This document shows, in pieces, positions 34,069-42,350 of a stretch of DNA of 42,350 nucleotides (position 1 is its first letter; each line of letters begins with the position of its first letter). The translations under genes and the position numbers were made by a program. This stretch comes from Pseudomonadota bacterium (GTDB lineage Bacteria > Pseudomonadota > Gammaproteobacteria > JAKAQQ01): contig JAKATI010000005.1 of NCBI GenBank assembly GCA_021828045.1, forward strand, positions 1 through 42,350, given 5' to 3'. The notes under the pieces are model-generated. The model saw only the letters and a list, made by a program, of their open reading frames with translations. It had not been told where the DNA came from and made no database searches.

Positions 34069-35286
34069 TCAGGGAATCGTGAGGCTCGCCGGCCCCCGAG
34101 GCGAAGCCAGCCGGAAATTCAGGCGAAAGAGCGGATGGTCCTTGAGCGCCCGTCCGGTCACAACGCGGGATGCGGTGTAGCGGACCCGGGAGAGTGCCTC
34201 CTCTCCCCTGGCCGGCGACCAGCGGGCTTCGAGCAGGTAGTGGAGTCCAGACCCAAAGCGGGCTTTCTCCCGCATGGCATCCGAGGGCTTCAGGCGGACA
34301 GCCACCGGCAGCCGTTCCACGGGAACCTGCCGCACCCAGAGCGGCGGGCTGTCCTTGTTGTCGGTCCGGACGAGGACAAACAAGGTTCCTCCCCGGATCT
34401 TCCCCGCAAGGGCGGGATCACGGCCGATCCGGAATCCGATTGTCCGGGGCTCCCACAAGACCGGCAAGTGCCCTCCCAGCGCGATGATCCGCTCCCCGAC
34501 CAGACGGGTGAAGGCCTCCGGCAACCCGCCCAGCTCGAGCAGTTGCCGGAACCGGTGGAGGGCGAGGGCCCGATCATGCCCGACCGAGAGAGCCAAAAGC
34601 CCGCCGTACCAAAGTGCCTTCGAGTTGTCGGGCCGGAGTTCCAGGACATGGTTGAAGATCGAGTTTTCGGTGGCATCGAGAAGATCGGGATGCTCGAGAA
34701 CCAGGGATTCCCCGTAACCCGCAAGCGCCGATGCCGATTGCCCTTGACCCGGCAACTTGAGGATCGCGGCATAGGCCGCCGCCGCCTGTGCATAGTGTCC
34801 CATCAGGATCTGGGCCCGGGCATAGAGCCGCCAACCCGCGAGATCCGTGGGATGCTTCTTCAGGTGAAGCGCAAAACGATCGATGGCCCGATCCAGGTTG
34901 TAACGGCTGGCGGAACGCACACCCAGGATTGCACTTCTCCAGTTGCCCCAGGCGAGAAAAAGCAGCGGGGCGGCAAGCAGGAGAACCAGGAGAAAGGGCC
35001 AGGCGGGAGTCCGGGCCCGGCGCAGGACGCCTGTTGCGGTCCGGTTGTGCTCACCGGTCGGGGTCTCGATGTTGCGCAGTGCATCTTTCCGGGCCCCATC
35101 CAGTTCGGCCGGGCTGAGATCCCCGCTGGCCACCTCCTCGGCCAGCTCGCGAAGGGCGTGCTGCCTCAGGGACTGCTTGAAGTCCCGGTCCGCCGTTCCG
35201 GACACCCGCCGGGCACGCCGGATCGGCCAGGCCACAACCAGGCCGGCCAGGACGGTCATCAGGATGGCCACCAGTAGAAAAGTCAT
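34069..35286 (-). CDS. ccmI: Cytochrome c maturation protein CcmI
   Basis: A 405-residue heme-lyase component that holds apocytochrome c for CcmF/CcmH. It has an N-terminal membrane helix (about 2-21), a cytoplasmic leucine-rich stretch with the [19 protein letters not shown] coil, a second helix (about 97-113), and a periplasmic TPR region (about 125-270) followed by a C-terminal beta-domain ([19 protein letters not shown]). The order and the N-terminal pattern are those of CcmI from gammaproteobacteria. ATG 35286 overlaps the ccmH stop by four bases. It precedes cbpA. Confidence 0.92.
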   Translation of the reverse strand: MTFLLVAILMTVLAGLVVAWPIRRARRVSGTADRDFKQSLRQHALRELAEEVASGDLSPAELDGARKDALRNIETPTGEHNRTATGVLRRARTPAWPFLLVLLLAAPLLFLAWGNWRSAILGVRSASRYNLDRAIDRFALHLKKHPTDLAGWRLYARAQILMGHYAQAAAAYAAILKLPGQGQSASALAGYGESLVLEHPDLLDATENSIFNHVLELRPDNSKALWYGGLLALSVGHDRALALHRFRQLLELGGLPEAFTRLVGERIIALGGHLPVLWEPRTIGFRIGRDPALAGKIRGGTLFVLVRTDNKDSPPLWVRQVPVERLPVAVRLKPSDAMREKARFGSGLHYLLEARWSPARGEEALSRVRYTASRVVTGRALKDHPLFRLNFRLASPRGPASLTIP

Positions 35287-35717
35287 GACGCCGGCGTCCT
35301 TTCGTGTTCGCGCTTGTACAACCTGCTTTTCTGGCGAAGGAGCAGCAGGAGAATGGTCATGCCGGCGAACAGGAGGGCGAAGGGCCCGAACCAGAGCATC
35401 CAGGTATCGGGCTGCACCGGGGGCTTGTACAGCACGAAATCCCCGTAGCGACGGGTCAGGTAATGCTTGATGGCCGCGTTGCTGGCTCCTGCAAAGAGCA
35501 GGCGGCGGACCTCATATCGAAGGTTGGCGGCCAGGGGGGCGGGTGAGTTGGCAATATTCTGGTCCTGGCAGACCAGACAGCGGATTTCCTCGGTCAGGTG
35601 CTGGTAGCGCCGCTCCAGGACGGGATTGGCGAGTGGCGGGTGATTTTCGACGGCACGGGCGGTGGGGGCCAGAAGGGGCGGCAGGAGCAGGAAGGTCAGG
35701 ATGCGGATCCGGTTCAT
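35283..35717 (-). CDS. ccmH: Cytochrome c maturation thiol protein CcmH
   Basis: A 144-residue membrane-anchored thiol-redox protein that keeps the CXXCH cysteines of apocytochrome c reduced. It has a signal-like N-terminus (5-22), the active motif RCLVCQDQNIANS with Cys47 and Cys50, the conserved YGDFVLYKPP, and a C-terminal membrane helix (about 107-127) followed by a basic tail. Length fits the single-domain CcmH that is paired with a separate CcmI. Both ends overlap neighbours by four bases. Confidence 0.95.
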   Translation of the reverse strand: MNRIRILTFLLLPPLLAPTARAVENHPPLANPVLERRYQHLTEEIRCLVCQDQNIANSPAPLAANLRYEVRRLLFAGASNAAIKHYLTRRYGDFVLYKPPVQPDTWMLWFGPFALLFAGMTILLLLLRQKSRLYKREHERTPAS

Positions 35718-36268
35718 GATACCGACTCATCAAGCCGCAGCCGATGCACGAGCGGAAGAATGGTCCGCCGGGCCACGGACAGGGGAATCGGGCCCACGTA
35801 TTTGTAACGGATGTGGCCATGAGGTCCCACCACGAAGGTTTCCGGCGTACCGTAGACCCCCCAGTTGATGGTGGCGAGCCCTCTCCGGTCGTAGGCCACC
35901 TTCACATAGGGGTTGCCATACTTTTTGAGATAGGCCAGGGCCGGGATGCGGTGGTCCTTGTAATCCAGCCCGAGGATCCGGACTCCATGCCGCTTGAGCC
36001 ACAAAAGGGTCGGGTGTTCATACTGGCAGGAAACGCACCAGCTCGCCCAGACATTGAGCAGCGTGACATGGTTCCTGAAAACCATTGGGGTCACCTCGCG
36101 GTCCGGATGGGCCAGGCGGGGCAGGGTCAAGGGCGGGGCAAGCCTTCCGATCAGGGGAGAGGGAATGATCGAGGGCTGGTGTGACAGGCCCGCCCAAAGC
36201 ACGACCAAGAGACCAGTCGCCAGGACGAGCGGGATTGCCCCGATCAGGTAGCGGGACCTTTTCTTCAA
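35714..36268 (-). CDS. ccmG: Thiol:disulfide interchange protein CcmG/DsbE
   Basis: A 184-residue periplasmic thioredoxin-fold protein tethered by an N-terminal helix (8-27). The active site is WCVSC (Cys78, Cys81) in LLNVWASWCVSCQYEHP, and GVYGTPETFVVGPHG carries the conserved cis-Pro. It supplies reductant to CcmH and apocytochrome c. The start is TTG 36268, chosen because GGAGG lies seven bases upstream and the TTG overlaps the ccmF stop as TTGA; the longer open frame upstream is inside ccmF. The gene order (F-G-H) is standard. Confidence 0.94.
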   Translation of the reverse strand: MKKRSRYLIGAIPLVLATGLLVVLWAGLSHQPSIIPSPLIGRLAPPLTLPRLAHPDREVTPMVFRNHVTLLNVWASWCVSCQYEHPTLLWLKRHGVRILGLDYKDHRIPALAYLKKYGNPYVKVAYDRRGLATINWGVYGTPETFVVGPHGHIRYKYVGPIPLSVARRTILPLVHRLRLDESVS

Positions 36269-38265
36269 GAAGATTCCTCCTCCACCGGATCCCGTGGCTT
36301 GGGGGCCTCCTCGATCGGCAGGAACGGATGGACCTCGAGGGCAATCCGGTAGCGGCGGTCCGCCAAGGCCAAAAGTCCGCCCAGGGCCATCAACAATCCG
36401 CCCAGCCAGACAAAAATGACCATTGGTTCGTAACGGAAACGGAGACTCCATTTTTCCCGGCCCAAGGGGTTGCCGAGCGAGACAAAGAGGTCGTGGAGCC
36501 CTCCCCCCACGATGGCGGCGTTGGTGGTGGTGCCCCCGTCCGGGAAGAAGTGCCTTTTTTCCGGATGGACCACCGCGAAGAGGCGGCCCTGATGGAAAAT
36601 GGAGAAGGTGGCCCGGACCCCGGTCCAGTTGCGTCCCCGAGCCGGTCCGATGGCATCAAAACGGTAGCGGAAACCCGCCATCCGGTAAGACTGGCCTGGC
36701 TTCAGGGGCATGTCGCGCCACACCCCGAGGGTCGTGCTCACCGTAATGCCGAGAATGATGACGCCGACACCAAAATGGGCCAGGCTCATGCCGAGCACGC
36801 CGCTCGGCAGGCGGACTGGTTCTCCCCGGAAACGAAGCCAGAGCCGTCGGAGCGGCTCGACGAAGGCGGTGAGCAGCACCCAGGATCCGAACAACACACC
36901 GAGCCAGGTCATGAGCGGCCAGTGGGAATCAGACGCCAGGAACAGAAGCAGGAGAGCCGCCAGCAGCCACAGAAGCGCTGGAATCCAGAGACGCCGGAAG
37001 AGTGCACGCAGTGAACCGCTTTTCCAGCCCAGGTACGGGCCGATCCCGATCAGGACAAACAAGGGGAACATGATCGGGATGAACACGTGGTCGAAATAAG
37101 GCGGCCCGACCGACAGGCGGCCCAGTCCAAAAACCTCGATGAACAGGGGGTAGATGGTTCCGATGAACACGGCCGCGGCACCGGTCACGAGCAGGATGTT
37201 GTTGCAGAGAATCAGGGTTTCGCGTGAAAGGAACCGGAATCCGCCACCGTCCTCCCAGAGGAGCGGTGCGCGCCAGATATAGACCGCGAGCGCAAGGGCC
37301 GACATCACGCCCAAGAGCACGAGGATGAACATTCCGCGCCGGGGATCCATGGCGAAGGCGTGGATGGAGATCAGGACTCCGGACCGGACCAGGAAAGTCC
37401 CGAGCAGGCTCAGGGAAAATCCCGCAATGGCCAACAATGCCGTCCAGCTCTTGAAAGCCCCGCGCTTTTCACTCACCGCCAGGGAATGGATCAGGGCCGT
37501 GGCAACGAGCCAGGGCATGAAGGACGCGTTCTCGACCGGATCCCAGAACCACCACCCGCCCCATCCCAGCTCGTAGTACGACCAGAAACTGCCGAGGACA
37601 ATGCCGACCGTGAGAAAGATCCAGGCAGCCAGGGTCCAGGGACGGGTCCAGCGGGCCCACGCCGCATCCATCCGGCCTCCAATCAGGGCCGCGACCGCAA
37701 AGGCAAACGCCACGGACAAGCCCACGTAGCCCATGTACAGCATCGGGGGATGGATGACCAGGAGAGGATCCTCGAGAATCGGATTCAAGGTGCCGCCATG
37801 CAATGCCGGGGGCAGCAGGCGGACAAACGGGTTCGAGGTGATCAGGGTGAAGAGGAAAAACCCGCAGGCAATGGCGCCCAGGACACCCAGCACACGGTTG
37901 GCAAATACCACCGGCAACTTCCTGCTGAACACGGCAACCAGGGCTGTCCAGAGGGCGAGCACCAGCATCCAGAGCATCATGGAGCCCTCGTGTGCCCCCC
38001 AGACCCCCGCGACCCGGTAGAAAAACGGCATCAGGGCGTTCGAGTATTTCGCCACGTAACGGACCGAGTAGTTGCTCGTGACGAACAGGTCGGTGAGACA
38101 ACCGTACGAGAGGGCCATGAAGAAGAGCTGGCCAAAGGCAGCAGGGCGGGTTACGGCCATCCATCTCAGGCGCCTGGTGCCAGCACCCGCGAGACCGAAA
38201 AAGGTCTGGCTGGCTGCCATCAGGAAGGCCAGGATCAGGGCATAGAGACCGATTTCGGCGATCAT
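36265..38265 (-). CDS. ccmF: Heme lyase CcmF
   Basis: A 666-residue polytopic protein of the heme handling family that ligates heme to apocytochrome c. It has about 14-15 membrane helices and the periplasmic WWD motif, WGGWWFWDPVENASFMPWL, with the heme-binding Trp residues, plus conserved His-containing loops (GAHEGSMMLW and others). The C-terminal periplasmic domain follows (about residues 500-640). ATG 38265 overlaps the ccmE stop by four bases, and the 3' end overlaps ccmG. Size and motif match gammaproteobacterial CcmF. Confidence 0.97.
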   Translation of the reverse strand: MIAEIGLYALILAFLMAASQTFFGLAGAGTRRLRWMAVTRPAAFGQLFFMALSYGCLTDLFVTSNYSVRYVAKYSNALMPFFYRVAGVWGAHEGSMMLWMLVLALWTALVAVFSRKLPVVFANRVLGVLGAIACGFFLFTLITSNPFVRLLPPALHGGTLNPILEDPLLVIHPPMLYMGYVGLSVAFAFAVAALIGGRMDAAWARWTRPWTLAAWIFLTVGIVLGSFWSYYELGWGGWWFWDPVENASFMPWLVATALIHSLAVSEKRGAFKSWTALLAIAGFSLSLLGTFLVRSGVLISIHAFAMDPRRGMFILVLLGVMSALALAVYIWRAPLLWEDGGGFRFLSRETLILCNNILLVTGAAAVFIGTIYPLFIEVFGLGRLSVGPPYFDHVFIPIMFPLFVLIGIGPYLGWKSGSLRALFRRLWIPALLWLLAALLLLFLASDSHWPLMTWLGVLFGSWVLLTAFVEPLRRLWLRFRGEPVRLPSGVLGMSLAHFGVGVIILGITVSTTLGVWRDMPLKPGQSYRMAGFRYRFDAIGPARGRNWTGVRATFSIFHQGRLFAVVHPEKRHFFPDGGTTTNAAIVGGGLHDLFVSLGNPLGREKWSLRFRYEPMVIFVWLGGLLMALGGLLALADRRYRIALEVHPFLPIEEAPKPRDPVEEESS

Positions 38266-38732
38266 GCGCCTGGGTCTTCCCGCAGGGAGCGTCGTAGCGC
38301 CAGCATTTTCCGGTGGGGGACGGACGATTGGGCCTGATGGATTCCGGGTGGCATGTACTTGGCACTATGCTTGGCCAGGACCTGGCTGGCCAGGAACACG
38401 CCGTTGACCAGTTGCCCCTTGACGACGATCCCCTGCCCCACACGGAACAGGTCGGGCAGGATCCCGGTATAGACAACGGGTACTGCGTGATGGTAGTCGG
38501 TCAGGACAAAATGCACGGTCATGCTTCCCTGCTTCCGGTGGACACTGCCCGGAGCGACGATTCCGCCCAGGCGGAAGGCGCCATGGGCCGGGGCCCGTCC
38601 CTCGGCCAGTTGCGTGGGGGTGAGGTAGTAAAGCAGGTCGCCGTTGAAAGCGCGCAAGGCGAAAGCCACCGCTGCGGAAATGCAGGCAAGCATGAGCAGC
38701 ACCATCACGAGACGCTGGTGTCGACGGGTCAT
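38262..38732 (-). CDS. ccmE: Heme chaperone CcmE
   Basis: A 156-residue membrane-anchored heme chaperone. One N-terminal helix (8-26), an OB-fold periplasmic domain, and the heme-binding motif LAKHSAKYMPP with His122 (covalent heme attachment) and Tyr126 (HxxxY). ATG 38732 overlaps the ccmD stop as ATGA. The usual Asp after the His (HDxxY) is Ser here, a small change outside the HxxxY residues. Confidence 0.95.
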   Translation of the reverse strand: MTRRHQRLVMVLLMLACISAAVAFALRAFNGDLLYYLTPTQLAEGRAPAHGAFRLGGIVAPGSVHRKQGSMTVHFVLTDYHHAVPVVYTGILPDLFRVGQGIVVKGQLVNGVFLASQVLAKHSAKYMPPGIHQAQSSVPHRKMLALRRSLREDPGA

Positions 38733-38905
38733 GACCGGATTTCCTCCTCGGTGGAACGGGATTCGCGAACCTCCCGGTGAGCGGCCTTCTCGCGCAGATG
38801 CGCCCAGTAAATGTTGAGCAGCATGACAACCAACCCAAACCCGAAGGCGGGCCACACAAAAAGGCCAAACCGGCCCATGGTCACGAACTCATGCCAGGAC
38901 GTCAT
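38729..38905 (-). CDS. ccmD: Heme exporter protein CcmD
   Basis: A small 58-residue protein with one membrane helix (about 13-33: FGLFVWPAFGFGLVVMLLNI) and a charged cytoplasmic tail rich in Glu and Arg. CcmD stabilises the CcmABCD complex and releases holo-CcmE. The segment VWPAFGFGLVVMLLN matches the family pattern (Y/VWxxYG..). ATG 38905 overlaps the ccmC stop and its own stop overlaps ccmE, both as ATGA. Confidence 0.92.
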   Translation of the reverse strand: MTSWHEFVTMGRFGLFVWPAFGFGLVVMLLNIYWAHLREKAAHREVRESRSTEEEIRS

Positions 38906-39639
38906 GACCCGATCACCTGCTGGGCCCAGTCCCGGTCCGCCTCCCGCAGGAGAAGCTCGGAGCGGGTCCGCCACAAGACAAGCCAACCATAGTAAAACAT
39001 GAACCCCGCCATCAGGACGAGAAGCGGCCAAAGCATGGAAGGCGCAATCTCGGAGGTGAGTCCCTTGAAACTCGATCCCTGGTGCAGGGTTTGCCACCAG
39101 TCCACGGAATAATGAACGATCGGCACGTCAATGGCTCCGACCAAGGCCAGGATGGCGGCCGCCTTGTCGCCCGTTTTCTGGTCCTCGAACGAGCGGTTCA
39201 GGGTGATCACTCCCAGGTAGAGGAAAAAGAGGATGAGTTCCGAAGTGAGCCGGGCATCCCAGACCCAGTAGGTTCCCCACATCGGCTTGCCCCAGAGGGA
39301 GCCTGTCACCAGGGCAACGGCCGTGAATGCGGCACCCAGCGGGGCCGAGGCGGCGGCCACGGCATACGCGAGCCGCATGCGCCAGACCAGGCCGATAAAA
39401 CTGCAAACCGCGATCACCATGAAGACGAACAGGGACATCCAGGCACTGGGGACATGCACGTACATGATCCGGAAACCATTGCCCTGCTGGTAGTCGGGCG
39501 GGGCCAGCCAGAGGCCGCCATAGAGTCCCACGAGGATCAGGAGCAGGCCGATCCAGGCAAAGGCGCGGCCCCACGGCCTGGAAATCTGGTAGAAATAGGG
39601 CGGGGATCCCAGCCGGTGGAAAAAGGTCTTGAGGGTCAT
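38902..39639 (-). CDS. ccmC: Heme exporter protein CcmC
   Basis: A 245-residue heme handling protein that loads heme onto CcmE. Six membrane helices are visible, along with the tryptophan-rich motif WGTYWVWDARLTSELILF and flanking His residues (HVPSAWM and IVHYSVDWWQTLHQGSS). Length is standard. It begins six bases after ccmB, the only junction in the ccm cluster without an overlap. Confidence 0.96.
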   Translation of the reverse strand: MTLKTFFHRLGSPPYFYQISRPWGRAFAWIGLLLILVGLYGGLWLAPPDYQQGNGFRIMYVHVPSAWMSLFVFMVIAVCSFIGLVWRMRLAYAVAAASAPLGAAFTAVALVTGSLWGKPMWGTYWVWDARLTSELILFFLYLGVITLNRSFEDQKTGDKAAAILALVGAIDVPIVHYSVDWWQTLHQGSSFKGLTSEIAPSMLWPLLVLMAGFMFYYGWLVLWRTRSELLLREADRDWAQQVIGS

Positions 39640-39645
39640 GGCGGC

Positions 39646-40314
39646 TCAGGTCTCATAGCTGATGCGCAGGGCGGCGGAAATGGCCTTGGGCACGATGCCC
39701 ACGGTAAGGAAAAACAAGGTAGCCAGAAGATAAAGGGCCGGTCGCGGATCCAGCTGACGGGCGGCAAGTACCGCGCTATGGGCCCCGAAAATCAGGACCG
39801 GGGTGGCAATCGGCAGGAACAAGATGGCAATGAGCATGCTGGACTGCCGCAGGGTCAGGGTCAAGGCCGCCCCCAGGGCACCCAAAAAACAAAGCGTCAC
39901 CGTTCCAAGGAAAAGGCCGATCATGAGAATCCCGAGCCCGCGGAGGGGAAACGACAACCAGAGGACCAGAAGCGGACTGATGAGCAGCAGCGGCAGGGAT
40001 GTCACTGTCCAGAAGGATGCGACCTTGAAAAGCACCCGGAGTTCCAGCGAAGTCGGGCTGATCACCCATTGTTCGAGGATGCCCTCCTCATGATCGTGAC
40101 GGAACAACGACTCGAGTCCAAGGAAAACAGCCAGCATGGCATCCACCCAGATGATCCCGGGCGCCATCCGGGCCAACAGGTGGCCCTTGGGATTCAGGGT
40201 CAGGGGAAACAGGAAGGCCACGATGGAAAAGAAAACCAGGGGAAGCATCACCCGCCGCCGCTCACGCCAGGAAATCCCGAGTTCGGTCCGGAAGAAGAAC
40301 AGCCAGGGGTTCAT
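39646..40314 (-). CDS. ccmB: Heme exporter permease CcmB
   Basis: A 222-residue permease with six membrane helices, partner of the ATPase CcmA. The family segments LFRHDHEEGILEQWVISP and LGALGAALTLTLRQSSMLIAILFLPIATPVLIFG (split at LRQSS) are present. CcmA and CcmB use ATP hydrolysis to free heme-loaded CcmE from CcmC. ATG 40314 overlaps the ccmA stop by four bases. Confidence 0.95.
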   Translation of the reverse strand: MNPWLFFFRTELGISWRERRRVMLPLVFFSIVAFLFPLTLNPKGHLLARMAPGIIWVDAMLAVFLGLESLFRHDHEEGILEQWVISPTSLELRVLFKVASFWTVTSLPLLLISPLLVLWLSFPLRGLGILMIGLFLGTVTLCFLGALGAALTLTLRQSSMLIAILFLPIATPVLIFGAHSAVLAARQLDPRPALYLLATLFFLTVGIVPKAISAALRISYET

Positions 40315-40958
40315 GGGGACCGGCCCAGGGCAATTTCCCCCGCCGGGGCGATCCAGCGCGCCAGACTCTGGTGCGTCGCCACGAGTGCCATCCCTCCCCT
40401 CTCGAGGTGAATCCGGAAATGACTGAAAAAACGCTCCACGCCCTCCCGGTCGAGGGCCGTCGTCGGTTCATCCAGGAGCCAGAGGGCCGCCGGGAAGGCA
40501 TGCAGCCGTACCAGGGCGGCGCGCCGGCGCTGGCCCTGCGAGAGCCGGTCGCAAACGATCGGTTTCAGGTGCTCCAACCCGTAAAAACCCATGCCCTTCT
40601 CGATTTCGTCGATGGGCTCGCGGATCCCCCGGAGTGCAGCGAAAAGACGCAGATTCTCGCCGATGCTGAGCAGGCCTTTGAGGCCATCCGTATGGCCCAG
40701 GTACAGGGTTCGCGCATGGTGTGCCTCTTCCCTTTGGGGATTGAAGGTCGCACCGTTCCAAAACACCTGACCGGTCTCGAGCCGCCCCAATCCGGCAAGG
40801 ATCCTCAACAGGGTGCTTTTTCCCGATCCGTTGGGCCCGGTGAGTTCGAGATAGCTTCCCGGCTGCACCCCAAAGCTGAGCGAACGGGCAAGCAACCGAC
40901 GGCCCCGCCGGAGTTCGAGCGCACGTGCTTCCAAACCCGAGCCCGCCCCCCTGTCCAT
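40311..40958 (-). CDS. ccmA: Heme exporter ATPase CcmA
   Basis: A 215-residue ABC ATPase. Walker A is GPNGSGKSTLLR (39-50), the signature is LSQGQRRRAALVR, and Walker B is LWLLDEPTTALD. The N-terminus (ARALELRRGRRLLARSLSFGV) fits CcmA. It is the first gene of the ccm operon; a TATAAT element lies some 70 bases upstream. All catalytic motifs are intact. Confidence 0.95.
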   Translation of the reverse strand: MDRGAGSGLEARALELRRGRRLLARSLSFGVQPGSYLELTGPNGSGKSTLLRILAGLGRLETGQVFWNGATFNPQREEAHHARTLYLGHTDGLKGLLSIGENLRLFAALRGIREPIDEIEKGMGFYGLEHLKPIVCDRLSQGQRRRAALVRLHAFPAALWLLDEPTTALDREGVERFFSHFRIHLERGGMALVATHQSLARWIAPAGEIALGRSP

Positions 40959-41025
40959 TCAGGGCTGGCCCGGATGCAAGATCATGAAAGCCATGGTGAG
41001 GTGTCCTGTATTCCAGGGCCCGCCA

Positions 41026-41074
41026 ATTATAACCGACGCCCACCCTCTGGTTTGATCCGGCTCAACCGGAGGGT
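41026..41074 (-). promoter_or_regulatory. Candidate ccm operon promoter with an upstream hairpin
   Basis: A perfect TATAAT (41031-41026 on the minus strand) lies upstream of ccmA, with no good -35 at the right distance. Just upstream of it, 41042-41074 forms a long imperfect hairpin (ACCCTC...GAGGGT on both sides), which follows the acyl-CoA dehydrogenase stop. It could be that gene's terminator, although no T-run follows on the minus strand, or a control site overlapping the -35 region. Confidence 0.4.
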
Positions 41075-41102
41075 CTTTCCATCCGGCGGGCAAAGCCTCC
41101 CC

Positions 41103-42350
41103 CTAGAAGACGGAGGGCTCCATGACCGCAGGACTTGCCTCCTGTGCCAGGATGGCCCCGGCGTAAGCATCGGCACGGGGAAGAATGCTCGAGAGGTAGA
41201 AACGGGTCACTCCCTGCTTGTGTTTCTGCCAGCGGGGATCGATGGAAACGGCTGGATCCGGAGACAACGCGGCACAGGTTTCGAGGAGGAGCCACCCCCC
41301 AAAAACCGTTCCGGCCATCATCAGGAGGGGGCACGCCACCGCTCCGGGGTAGTAGGGATCGGTGGCGCTGACCTGGAGCAGCCGCTCCACACATTCCCGC
41401 AAGCGGTCCAGACGGTCCAGGAGGAGCTGCCTGGGCCCTGCCCATGCGGAAAAGCGATCGCGGGCCAGGGATTCGCGGATCCGCTGATCCAGAGCCAGAA
41501 AAACCTGTCCCCGATCCCGGAGAATTTTCCGGCCCACAAGATCCATCGCCTGGATGCCGGAGGTTCCCTCGTAAATCGTGAGAATCCGGGCATCCCGGTA
41601 CAGTTGGGCCACACCCGTTTCCTCAATGTACCCCATGCCGCCGTGAACCTGGATGGAAAGCGAGGTCACTTCCTGGGCAATTTCCGTGGCGAAACCCTTC
41701 GTGATGGGAGTCAAGAACGCCATCAGGCGCTCATTCTCGAGACGCCGAGCGGGATCTTCCGCATGACGGAACCAATCCAGTGCATGGAAGGCCCAGAACG
41801 AGAGCGCGCGAGCCGCCTCTGTAAGCCCGGCCATGGTGAGCAGCATGCGTCTCACATCCGGATGGGCGAGGATCGGAACCGGGTCTTGTCCGGTCTTGAG
41901 GTCCTTGCCTTGGGGCCGGATCCGGGCATAATCCAAGGCGGCCTGGTAGGCACACTCCGCGATTCCCACGCCCTGCTGGCCGACGGCCAGGCGGGCCCGG
42001 TTCATCATGATGAACATGTGCTCGATGCCACGGTTCAACTCCCCGATCTGCTCCGCCCGCGCACCTTGCCCCCCTCCGTACTGCATGACGCAGGTGGGCG
42101 ACGCATGGATCCCGAGCTTGTGCTCGATGGACAGTGCCCGAACCTCGTTCGCGGTCCCCGGGGGAGCCGGTGGCATCTCGAAGCGCGGCACGACAAACAA
42201 CGTGAGACCGCGGGTCCCGGCTGGCGCACCGGGCGTCCGGGCCAGGACCATGTGCACGATATTTTCGGTGAGGTCATGTTCGCCATAGGTGATGAAAATC
42301 TTCTGTCCGGAAAGCCGGAAAGCGGCTCCGTCCGGAGTCGCGAGACCGGA
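41103..42350 (-). CDS. Acyl-CoA dehydrogenase, partial (5' end off window)
   Basis: The last 415 residues of an acyl-CoA dehydrogenase; the open frame runs to the right edge. The beginning, KIFITYGEHDLTENIVHMV, is the middle beta-domain, followed by LTLFVVPRF, VGQQGVGIAECAYQAALDYA, VQVHGGMGYIEETGVAQLYRD (reading SIQVHGGMGYIEETG) and the catalytic-Glu segment ILTIYEGTSGIQAMDLVGRKIL. A C-terminal extra helical domain (about the last 120 residues) fits the larger FadE/DmdC-like branch of about 590 residues. It oxidises an acyl-CoA at the alpha-beta bond and passes electrons to ETF; chain length is unknown. It lies upstream of ccmA on the same strand with a 144-base gap. Confidence 0.92.
   Translation of the reverse strand, partial: SGLATPDGAAFRLSGQKIFITYGEHDLTENIVHMVLARTPGAPAGTRGLTLFVVPRFEMPPAPPGTANEVRALSIEHKLGIHASPTCVMQYGGGQGARAEQIGELNRGIEHMFIMMNRARLAVGQQGVGIAECAYQAALDYARIRPQGKDLKTGQDPVPILAHPDVRRMLLTMAGLTEAARALSFWAFHALDWFRHAEDPARRLENERLMAFLTPITKGFATEIAQEVTSLSIQVHGGMGYIEETGVAQLYRDARILTIYEGTSGIQAMDLVGRKILRDRGQVFLALDQRIRESLARDRFSAWAGPRQLLLDRLDRLRECVERLLQVSATDPYYPGAVACPLLMMAGTVFGGWLLLETCAALSPDPAVSIDPRWQKHKQGVTRFYLSSILPRADAYAGAILAQEASPAVMEPSVF

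Noticed and set aside
1-42350. CRISPR arrays, insertion sequences, toxin-antitoxin or phage-defence systems
   Set aside because: No regularly spaced repeats, no transposase or integrase, and no defence-type domains were found in any of the translated genes.

Overview
The window is GC-rich bacterial chromosome, densely packed and mostly coded on the minus strand. Gene content and order point to a gammaproteobacterium. The block gyrA-serC-hisC-cmk-rpsA-ihfB-lapA-lapB-galU, followed on the other side of gyrA by mtnA, mtaD, ubiG, mupP and yciK, is the order I know from Pseudomonas-type chromosomes. A full ccmABCDEFGHI cluster (System I cytochrome c maturation) fits the same group. Species cannot be read from the sequence. 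A secreted S10 carboxypeptidase, a family usually active at low pH, and hopanoid genes would suit an acid or otherwise stressful habitat, but that is inference.

Positions 1-3500 hold a cut-off response regulator, a DUF4382 lipoprotein and the S10 carboxypeptidase with a clear terminator. Positions 3547-10861 form one minus-strand run: a YbjQ-like gene, hpnG, mevalonate diphosphate decarboxylase, phosphomevalonate kinase, a fused HMG-CoA reductase/mevalonate kinase, type I IPP isomerase and hpnH. This makes isoprenoid precursors by the mevalonate route, from HMG-CoA to IPP/DMAPP, inside a cassette whose outer genes (hpnH, hpnG) build the hopanoid side chain. HMG-CoA synthase and the squalene/hopene enzymes are not here. 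The mevalonate pathway is uncommon in gammaproteobacteria, and the fusion and the pairing with hpnG/hpnH are the most striking features of the window.

Positions 11013-13019 carry a membrane diguanylate cyclase, a 338-base stretch with no convincing gene, and tRNA-Asn with a strong promoter. Positions 13081-24519 are the housekeeping block on the minus strand (galU to mtnA). pheA/tyrA and aroA, often found between serC and cmk, are absent from this spot.

Positions 24589-30358 run mainly on the plus strand: mtaD, ubiG, mupP and yciK. Between mupP and yciK lie a minus-strand hpnB glycosyltransferase and a squalene/phytoene synthase-like protein without the Asp-rich motifs. So a second hopanoid-related site sits about 17 kb from the first. 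The YciK homologue has His in place of the catalytic Lys.

Positions 30500-32919 hold a PAP2-type phosphatase, a MipA/OmpV outer-membrane protein and an acetate-transporter-family protein. A sharply AT-rich spacer (33020-33149) separates these from cbpA and the ccm cluster (33150-40958), where almost every gene junction is a 4-base stop/start overlap. The right edge is a cut-off acyl-CoA dehydrogenase.
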